Source: Syntrophomonadaceae bacterium
Lineage (GTDB): Bacteria; Bacillota; Dethiobacteria; DTU022
NCBI GenBank assembly: GCA_007119965.1
Contig: SKOR01000011.1
Coordinates: forward strand, 1 to 49,144
Direction: 5' to 3'
DNA: 49,144 bases
The translations under genes and the position numbers were made by a program. Positions 43,498 to 49,144 of the stretch are shown here, piece after piece. Positions within the stretch are counted from its first letter, which is position 1. Each line of letters begins with the position of its first letter. Below the pieces are notes generated by a model. That model ran no database searches and was not told where the DNA came from. It saw only the letters and a list, made by a program, of their open reading frames with translations.

Positions 43498-43513
43498 CGC
43501 TGCTCTCTCCTCC

Positions 43514-43906
43514 TCAAGTAAAGAGTCTCCTGACCGGATCCCTGTTCAAATTGGCAATAGTTAAAGTGCCAAGGATGGTGCCGGGGGGCACGATCAGGCA
43601 TTCAAAAAAGGCAATCATCAGGCAGAAGTTATAGGAACGGCGCTGCTTTAACCTTCTGCCGGCGATAAAAATCAAAACAGCGAGAACCCACCCTGCCGCA
43701 ATAATTAGAAGTGAAATAAATACAAACAGCAGGCCGGCTGCCCTGGGCGCCGCTTCGGCCCCGGCGGGAAAAGCGCCGAGCATAGCCATACCGGCAAAAA
43801 AATATACCAGGGGCAAAGAAGCCAGAACAGCTGTTAAAATACCCATGACGTAGTGAAATATCCCCAGTATATCAAGGGTTTTCTCATCCTGTGATTTAAT
43901 GGCCAA
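43514..43906 (-). CDS. Hypothetical small membrane protein
   Basis: A 130-residue protein with about three or four hydrophobic helices (about 13-45, 55-83, 92-115) and a charged N-terminus (SQDEKTLDILGIFHYVMG). The C-terminal sequence FFECLIVPPGTILGTLTI.NL suggests a reentrant or fourth helix. Not assigned to a family with confidence; it resembles small DUF-type membrane proteins with no known role. TTG start with GGGAGG about 5 nt upstream. It precedes abfD by 16 nt and is probably co-transcribed. Confidence 0.65.
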   Translation of the reverse strand: MAIKSQDEKTLDILGIFHYVMGILTAVLASLPLVYFFAGMAMLGAFPAGAEAAPRAAGLLFVFISLLIIAAGWVLAVLIFIAGRRLKQRRSYNFCLMIAFFECLIVPPGTILGTLTIANLNRDPVRRLFT

Positions 43907-43991
43907 CCACCCTCCCTGTTGCTATGGAATTATTAAAGCGATTATCATTACCCGGCCTGCAGCGAGGCAGTGGCTGAGAGTGGCTTAAATA

Positions 43992-45017
43992 TCATCGGCC
44001 GGCAAGGATATCCTTTACAACGGCGATCGCTTTTTCTATATCACTGCGATTAACCTGTTTACTGGTTGTAAAGCGAACCCGGTCAGGTTCAATAACCACG
44101 GTCAGGATACCGCGTTTTTCAAGCTCGGAACCAAGCCTGTTCACCGACATGGCCGTCGGTTTGACAATCACTATATTGGTATCAACATCACCAGGGTTAA
44201 AATCGATCCCCTCCAGGGCAGCCAGACCTTCGGCAAGCAGGCGGGCATTGGCATGATCCTCAGCCAGGCGGTCGATCATCGTGTCGAGGGCAAATATTCC
44301 GGCTGCCGCAATAATACCGGCCTGACGCATCCCTCCCCCGAGGCGCTTGCGCCAACGGCGGGCCTTTTCGATAAAAGTGCCGGAACCGGCAATAATTGAC
44401 CCGACAGGGGCGCCCAGGCCTTTTGAGAGGCAAAACTGGACAGATGTCGTACAGGCTGTAAATTCCTTAACGGGCACGCCGGAAGCGATCGAGGCATTGA
44501 ATATCCGGGCCCCGTCAAGGTGGACGGGCAAATCATGTTTTTTAGCAACTTCATATACCGCTTTCATGTCTTCCAGCGGGACAACTGTCCCCCCTGCCCT
44601 GTTATGTGTATTTTCCAGGCAGATCAATGAGGTGGGCGGAAGATGGATATCGTCCTGCCGGATTGCCCATTCAACCAGGCTTGCGGGCAAAGAGCCCCTC
44701 TTCCCCTGCAGCGGCCGCGGTTGGACTCCGGCAAAAACTGAGGCAGCGGCAGCCTCATAATAGTATATGTGTGAATCTGCTTCCAGGATCACTTCAGTTC
44801 CCGGTTTCGTGTGGGTTAGTACGGCAATCTGGTTGCCCATGGTCCCGCTGGGCACAAGCATCGCGGCTTCCTTGCCGACTATTGCGGCCGCCTTCTCCTG
44901 GAGGCGGTTTACACTCGGGTCTTCACCATATACATCGTCTCCCAGTTCCGCTTCAAAAATTGCCCTGCGCATCGCTTCATCGGGCAGGGTTACCGTATCA
45001 CTGCGCAAATCAATCAT
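43992..45017 (-). CDS. ltaE: Low-specificity L-threonine aldolase
   Basis: A 341-residue PLP enzyme of the beta-eliminating lyase family, cleaving threonine or allo-threonine to glycine and acetaldehyde. Start MIDLRSDTVTLPDEAMR; DDVYGEDPSVN; HLDGARIFNA (PLP-binding Asp) and PLP lysine K199 in FCLSKGLGAPVGS. Length and motifs are standard. ATG start with GGAGGG about 11 nt upstream. It precedes the membrane protein/abfD genes. Confidence 0.94.
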   Translation of the reverse strand: MIDLRSDTVTLPDEAMRRAIFEAELGDDVYGEDPSVNRLQEKAAAIVGKEAAMLVPSGTMGNQIAVLTHTKPGTEVILEADSHIYYYEAAAASVFAGVQPRPLQGKRGSLPASLVEWAIRQDDIHLPPTSLICLENTHNRAGGTVVPLEDMKAVYEVAKKHDLPVHLDGARIFNASIASGVPVKEFTACTTSVQFCLSKGLGAPVGSIIAGSGTFIEKARRWRKRLGGGMRQAGIIAAAGIFALDTMIDRLAEDHANARLLAEGLAALEGIDFNPGDVDTNIVIVKPTAMSVNRLGSELEKRGILTVVIEPDRVRFTTSKQVNRSDIEKAIAVVKDILAGR

Positions 45018-45099
45018 AAATTATTGCCCTCCTGTCAGGTTTCCTGTTGTTATGAAATAATTTTAGCATAACTTACCAACATGTAAGTCGCCGAACTCT

Positions 45100-47286
45100 T
45101 TAATCGGGGAGTGTGAAGTAAAAGACAGCCCCTTTACCCGGCTCTGCTTCAGCCCATATTTCCCCGCCATGGCGTTCAAAAATTCGCTGCACAATGCTGA
45201 GACCGATTCCTGTCCCCGGATATTGCTCGTGACTGTGGAGACGCTGAAATGGTTTAAATATTTTAGCGGTATAACCCGGATCAAACCCTGTACCGTTGTC
45301 ACTGACATAATAAACTGTTCTGCCATTATTAACATTCGAACCGAACTCGATACAGGCAGGCTCAACGGTGCCGGTAAACTTCCAGGCATTATCAATCAGG
45401 TTATCTAGGGCAATCCGCAGCAGGGCGGCGTCTCCATTGGCAGGACGGCTTGAAGTAATCCTGCAGTCAACAACACGGCCGGGTTCTTCGGTCTGCAGAT
45501 AGCTGAAACGTGCTTTAACCAGGCTGCTAATATCAACCCGATCAAAATTTATCTCCTGCCTGGCTACCCGCGAGAGCTTTAACAGGTCATCAATCAGCTC
45601 ACTCATCCGGTAGCTGGCCGCAATCACCCGATCAAGGTAGTTTCGCCCCTCGCTGTCAAGACCTGAACTGTGATCTTCAAGTATCGCTTCACTGAAGCCC
45701 CTTATACTGCGCAGGGGCGCACGCAGGTCGTGGGAAACCGAATAGGTAAAGGCAGACAATTCCTTGTTGGCAAGCTCCAGTTCGGCAGTCCGATCATTGA
45801 CCCGCTGTTCCAACTCTTCATTTAACAGTTTAAGTTTTTTTTCAACCAGCTTTAAGCTGGTAATATCAAGTGAGGTGCCCAGGACACCGATCACATTTCC
45901 CCCGTCGTCAAAAATCGGGGAAGCTGTTTCCAGCCAGCAATCCCCGTCCGGAGTATTAACTTCTCCCCGACAAACTTTTCCTTCCTGCAGGGCTTTAATG
46001 ACCTGGCAATTATCACAAATCTGATCGGCCCCGTACCACATCTTGTAGCATTTCTGTCCGGTGTACTCTTCAGGGCTCAATCTATACCTTCTTCGCGCGG
46101 CCGGATTAGCCCAGATGATGTTCATCTCCAAGTCTTTATAGCTGACTATTTCGGAAAGGTTTTCTAATATTATTGATTTCTCGCGCCGTTCTTTTTCCAG
46201 TATTTCCTGCTGCCGCCTGCGCCCGGTAATATCTCTTGATATGGTTATCAGGCCGATCGGCTGCCCCCCGCTGTCCCTGATAAAGGAAAAGGAGTTTTCT
46301 GTCCAGATCAACGAACCATCTTTGCAGTATTCTTCCAGCTCAAGTTGATAACTTAACCCGATGTGACCTTTATTTTGCTTTTCAAGATCTATTTGTTGAC
46401 AGTATTTTTTAATCATTTTTTGCAGCGAGTCAGGCGCCAGGGTTTCCTCCAGGTTGCGCGATACTGCCTCTTCGGGGGTCAGCCCTTTCATTTTATAAAT
46501 AGCCGGGCTTATATACAGGTAGCGCAGGTTAAGATCCAGGATACTGATCACATCGGAGGTGTTTTCAGCAATCAGGCGGTACTTTTCTTCGCTCTCCAGC
46601 AGTTCGTGCTCTTTCAGCTTGTTTTTATAGTAGAAGAAAGCCAGGGATGCAGTAACAGCAAATAGCACGGCTGCCCAGATGAACGAGTTGTTTCTCCTTT
46701 GGGCAATGACAGCTTCAATATCAACAAGATAAACACCTGTGCCGATTATCCAGCCCCAGGGTTCGAAAGCGGCTACGTAAGATAGCTTTTTTTCATATCG
46801 ATGATCAAGATCATAATACTGCCAGGAATAAGTTACATGGCCCGAACCCTGCTCTTCGGAAATCCTGATGAACTCCTGAAAGAGGTAGAACCCTTCAGGG
46901 TCCCGGTAGTCGTTGACACCCTGTCCCTCAAGATCAGGCCGGAACGGATGGACAATGACATTGGCATCAAAATCTGTAAGCCAGTAATAATCGAGACCTG
47001 CCTGGCCAAATTGTATGGAACGGATCATATCCGCTGCATCTGTTTGCGCTTCTTCCCTGTTTAAAACCTGCTGTTGTTCCAGGCTGTGATAACGCTGCAG
47101 CACGGATAAGCCCACATCAATCATTTCCTTGGTATGCAGCATCTTTTCATCATAGATGTCATCACGCAGGGAAGGTAAAATTAGAAAATTATAAAGCAGG
47201 ACAATTATCAGCAGCAGGCTCAAAAGAACCATCACAATCCTGAGTGGGTTGTTCCTCTGGTCTATCCTGACTCTGCTGGTAAGCAT
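45100..47286 (-). CDS. Sensor histidine kinase with sCache and two PAS domains
   Basis: A 728-residue kinase. In order: membrane helix (about 15-37), extracellular single-Cache domain (about 45-190, with YYWLTDFDANVIVHP and GWIIGTGVYL), second helix (about 203-222), PAS (about 235-355), PAS (about 375-480) with three cysteines in CYKMWYGADQICDNC, HisKA with H519 in SVSHDLRAPLRSIRGF, and HATPase_c (DNLIDNAWKF, DNGTGFD, GTGIGLSIV). No response regulator is adjacent, so it is an orphan. The ligand is unknown; sCache domains often bind small organic acids. ATG at 47286 has AAGG about 12 nt upstream. Confidence 0.9.
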   Translation of the reverse strand: MLTSRVRIDQRNNPLRIVMVLLSLLLIIVLLYNFLILPSLRDDIYDEKMLHTKEMIDVGLSVLQRYHSLEQQQVLNREEAQTDAADMIRSIQFGQAGLDYYWLTDFDANVIVHPFRPDLEGQGVNDYRDPEGFYLFQEFIRISEEQGSGHVTYSWQYYDLDHRYEKKLSYVAAFEPWGWIIGTGVYLVDIEAVIAQRRNNSFIWAAVLFAVTASLAFFYYKNKLKEHELLESEEKYRLIAENTSDVISILDLNLRYLYISPAIYKMKGLTPEEAVSRNLEETLAPDSLQKMIKKYCQQIDLEKQNKGHIGLSYQLELEEYCKDGSLIWTENSFSFIRDSGGQPIGLITISRDITGRRRQQEILEKERREKSIILENLSEIVSYKDLEMNIIWANPAARRRYRLSPEEYTGQKCYKMWYGADQICDNCQVIKALQEGKVCRGEVNTPDGDCWLETASPIFDDGGNVIGVLGTSLDITSLKLVEKKLKLLNEELEQRVNDRTAELELANKELSAFTYSVSHDLRAPLRSIRGFSEAILEDHSSGLDSEGRNYLDRVIAASYRMSELIDDLLKLSRVARQEINFDRVDISSLVKARFSYLQTEEPGRVVDCRITSSRPANGDAALLRIALDNLIDNAWKFTGTVEPACIEFGSNVNNGRTVYYVSDNGTGFDPGYTAKIFKPFQRLHSHEQYPGTGIGLSIVQRIFERHGGEIWAEAEPGKGAVFYFTLPD

Positions 47287-47433
47287 AAATACCGGCAACC
47301 TTTCTCATCTGGCAGACAATATCCTGTTCTTGCTGTTAACTTCCCCGGCAGTTCAACCTGACCGGCAGGGAACTGTAAGCCATTATTCAACATATGTTTT
47401 AAATTACCTTTTTATTATTTATCTTCATACCTG

Positions 47434-47458
47434 CCCCGGCCGCCGGATGCAGGCCTGC
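47434..47458. repeat. Short GC-rich repeat, shared with 49096-49119
   Basis: CCCCGGCCGCCGGATGCAGG followed by CCTGC here, and CCGGGCCGCCGGATGCAG followed by CCTGC at the other site. ATGCAG...CTGCAT also forms a small hairpin. It lies in the gap between the DUF362 and kinase genes. Confidence 0.45.
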
Positions 47459-47477
47459 TGCATAGCAGTACAAGACA

Positions 47478-48803
47478 TCATTTAATTCTAAAGAATGACT
47501 CCTCGAACTCAGGATTACCATCGTAACGGCCCATGAAAAAACCGGGCAGTTGATCAGCCTGGGAAAACAGGGCAGGATCGGCTGAAATGCCGGCTTCGTT
47601 CAGGGAATTAATTATATCCCGGGGATCGGGAGGGCAACCTTTGGCGGCAAACATTTTCTGAATAGCGGGGTGATCCTTGTTTTTGCGATACATGCACTGC
47701 CCGATCAACAGGGTTGCCTTCATTCCCGGTGAGGGCTCCATGGTCTTGCCGGTAAGGACTTCAATATCATCCCAGGGTTCACCCTGCCAGGCCTGGCGGA
47801 TAACAGTCAGGATTAAACCGTTAAGAGCTGAACAATAGGTGCACATGGTTTGATCAAATTTGCGGTAATAAAGACCCTGCAAACCCTGCCTGGCAAGCGC
47901 CTTCGGCATTTCTCCCTTTTTGCCGCTGACATATTCGAAGTCATGCTGGTGAAAGGAGGCCACTTCTTCGATTTTTTCACCGACCACTTCGATATCGGAA
48001 AGGTCAAGGGGGCGGCCCTTGCTTTTTGCGGCATGATACAGGTGGCCAACGTCAGCGGGTTCATGGCCGAGCAATTTAGAGCCGACCAGGTCGGCGGAAA
48101 GTATATCGTTTGATCCTACCAGCAGGTTGCTTCTCCTCATCCGCCCGTCAAAACCGGGGCCTCTCTCTAAACTGTAAATTCCGTCGATAACCGTAAGTAT
48201 CGGGGGCATCGGATCGGCTATCCTGGCCACGTGAAAATCTAAATCTTTTGCCGGGTCTGCGCTGTGGCATTTTTTGCGGGAAGGAATGTCGATTGTACCT
48301 TTGAGGTTTTTAATGCCGAGGCTGACCACGGTCTGGTTATGCGATTTCATGACCGGCAGATCAACGACGAAATCGCTTTCCAGGATATCCTTATTGTATT
48401 TAAGGGTTATCCCGTCTCCCAGGTCAACTTTTTTAAAAGGCCGCTCCATAATGTTTATATATTTCACGCCATAGCGTTCTTTGAGGAGTTTATATCCCAG
48501 GTACTCAAAAGCATGATCGGGAGTTGCTTTGTCTCTGGGGTCGGCGACAATCCCTTCACCGATAGTGATATCTTCAATACCGTGTTCTTTCAGAAGGATT
48601 ACCATATCTTCAACCACCCGCGAGGTGGTAATTACACCCCACTTGGGGAAAGTACAGGCCCTGGTCCAAAAAACTATATTCGGCTTGATGAATACGCGGG
48701 CTTTCGGAGGCATCAGATCAAACCCTCCGCAGTCAAAAACGGCTTTCTTCAGAGATTGATAAGGATTTTCGTAGCGGACTATTGAAACTAATTTATTTGC
48801 CAT
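47478..48803 (-). CDS. DUF362-domain protein
   Basis: A 441-residue protein with the DUF362 core: VSIVRY.NPYQSLKKAV, RVFIKPNIVFW, DFVVDLPVMKSHNQTVVSLGIKNLKG and LTVIDGIYSLERGPGF. DUF362 proteins have no established biochemical role; some carry ferredoxin domains, but here no CxxCxxC cluster motif is seen, only CTYC and scattered cysteines near the C-terminus. ATG at 48803 follows GGGAGG by 9 nt; eight more codons are open upstream. It has its own promoter and starts the leftward unit. Confidence 0.8.
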   Translation of the reverse strand: MANKLVSIVRYENPYQSLKKAVFDCGGFDLMPPKARVFIKPNIVFWTRACTFPKWGVITTSRVVEDMVILLKEHGIEDITIGEGIVADPRDKATPDHAFEYLGYKLLKERYGVKYINIMERPFKKVDLGDGITLKYNKDILESDFVVDLPVMKSHNQTVVSLGIKNLKGTIDIPSRKKCHSADPAKDLDFHVARIADPMPPILTVIDGIYSLERGPGFDGRMRRSNLLVGSNDILSADLVGSKLLGHEPADVGHLYHAAKSKGRPLDLSDIEVVGEKIEEVASFHQHDFEYVSGKKGEMPKALARQGLQGLYYRKFDQTMCTYCSALNGLILTVIRQAWQGEPWDDIEVLTGKTMEPSPGMKATLLIGQCMYRKNKDHPAIQKMFAAKGCPPDPRDIINSLNEAGISADPALFSQADQLPGFFMGRYDGNPEFEESFFRIK

Positions 48804-48932
48804 CGAAAACAACCTCCCGAGACGCAAATTTTTGCTTCGCTAAAGCCTGGGCCGGGGATGGCAATACCTGGTGCATGAGGGGCCGTTTTTTTGCGGACAG
48901 GTCGCCCCGGCTTTGGAGTTAAATACTCAGTA

Positions 48933-48962
48933 ATCATATCACTATAATCATACTCCAATCAA
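48933..48962 (-). promoter_or_regulatory. Promoter of the DUF362 gene
   Basis: On the minus strand TTGATT (48962-48957), 18-nt spacer, TATGAT (48938-48933). The leader to the ATG is about 125 nt. Confidence 0.5.
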
Positions 48963-49038
48963 CAGGTGTAATGGCGAAGACCCGGTTGATATTTATTTTT
49001 GCAGGGCAAATTAAATAAAATAACAGTCATTTAGATTG

Positions 49039-49047
49039 TGTTATAAT
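49039..49047 (+). promoter_or_regulatory. Extended -10 promoter candidate reading out of the window
   Basis: TGT-TATAAT, an extended -10 motif without a good -35. It is followed by a structured leader (49064-49132) and AGGAGG at 49131-49136, which suggests a rightward gene starting at or just beyond the window edge. Confidence 0.4.
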
Positions 49048-49063
49048 GAAATCATCTGCTCAG

Positions 49064-49132
49064 CTGACCTGTGAAGCCCGGGCTTTTTGCCATACCGGGC
49101 CGCCGGATGCAGCCTGCCTGCACACAGGTCAG
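49064..49132 (+). promoter_or_regulatory. Structured leader ahead of a putative rightward gene
   Basis: CTGACCTGTG (49064-49073) and CACAGGTCAG (49123-49132) form a perfect 10-bp stem enclosing a GC-rich interior that includes CCCGGG/CCGGGC. The 3' arm overlaps the first two bases of the AGGAGG ribosome site, so folding could affect translation. Its left arm CTGCTCAGCTGACCTG also resembles the end of the intergenic repeat family. Confidence 0.4.
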
Positions 49133-49144
49133 GAGGCGATTGGA

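Noticed and set aside
1-49144. tRNA, rRNA, CRISPR arrays, insertion sequences or prophage genes
   Set aside because: No T-loop GGTTCGAATCC-type sequences with cloverleaf potential, no regularly spaced direct repeats, and no transposase, integrase or phage-like product were seen.

Overview
The window looks like the chromosome of an anaerobic Firmicute (Clostridia-like, mid GC). The main reason is gene order: a conserved Firmicutes housekeeping block runs recO-era-cdd-DUF881-dgkA-ybeY-pgpH-phoH-floA-nfeD-yqeY-rpsU, followed by mtaB-rsmE-dnaJ-dnaK-grpE-hrcA with a perfect CIRCE operator. Purine-rich Shine-Dalgarno sequences, frequent TTG/GTG starts and an oxygen-sensitive-type 4-hydroxybutyryl-CoA dehydratase fit this. 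The sporulation genes yqfC/yqfD, which in spore formers sit between floA and phoH, are not there. Nearly all genes are on the minus strand; the plus-strand exceptions are mnmH-ylbF-HAD, acpS and thrC.

Layout. 1-102: 5' end of a probable MttB-type corrinoid methyltransferase. 322-11,637: DNA repair, GTPase, envelope, c-di-AMP and RNA-processing genes. 11,691-14,588: hinT and, divergently, mnmH (tRNA 2-selenouridine synthase), ylbF and a HAD phosphatase. 14,610-21,747: tRNA/rRNA modification plus the HrcA heat-shock regulon. 21,781-23,877: nifU-nifS-rrf2 Fe-S cluster assembly. 23,961-24,840: cold-shock protein and acpS. 24,888-31,005: a soluble chemoreceptor with a solute-binding-protein domain, aconitase, an MFS carrier and an ApgM-family enzyme that may be the homoserine kinase, divergent from thrC. 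32,932-37,775: a secreted beta-solenoid membrane protein and a serA-grx-FTR-DapF-like operon. 38,022-40,552: an amino-sugar group (nagB, nucleotidyltransferase-like, hexapeptide-repeat protein). 40,828-48,803: M20 amidohydrolase, 4-hydroxybutyryl-CoA dehydratase, membrane protein, threonine aldolase, sensor kinase and a DUF362 protein.

The most striking observation is at 35,520-35,918. The gene after glutaredoxin encodes a ferredoxin:thioredoxin reductase-type catalytic subunit. Its frame meets TGA exactly where the family has the second cysteine of the final C-x-C. The frame then continues with a family-like tail (NLF...), and a stem-loop with bacterial SECIS geometry follows. I read it as a selenoprotein with selenocysteine at the active site next to the [4Fe-4S] cluster. 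mnmH elsewhere in the window independently points to selenium use.

Other points of interest: a cytidine deaminase fused to a TrmO/TsaA domain, a cytoplasmic chemoreceptor with a C-terminal SBP_bac_3-like domain, a roughly 55-bp quasi-palindromic intergenic repeat in at least five places, and a 48-codon open extension past the TGA of the M20 amidohydrolase. No tRNA, rRNA, CRISPR array or insertion sequence was seen. All functions are inferred by reading the sequence; no database search was run.
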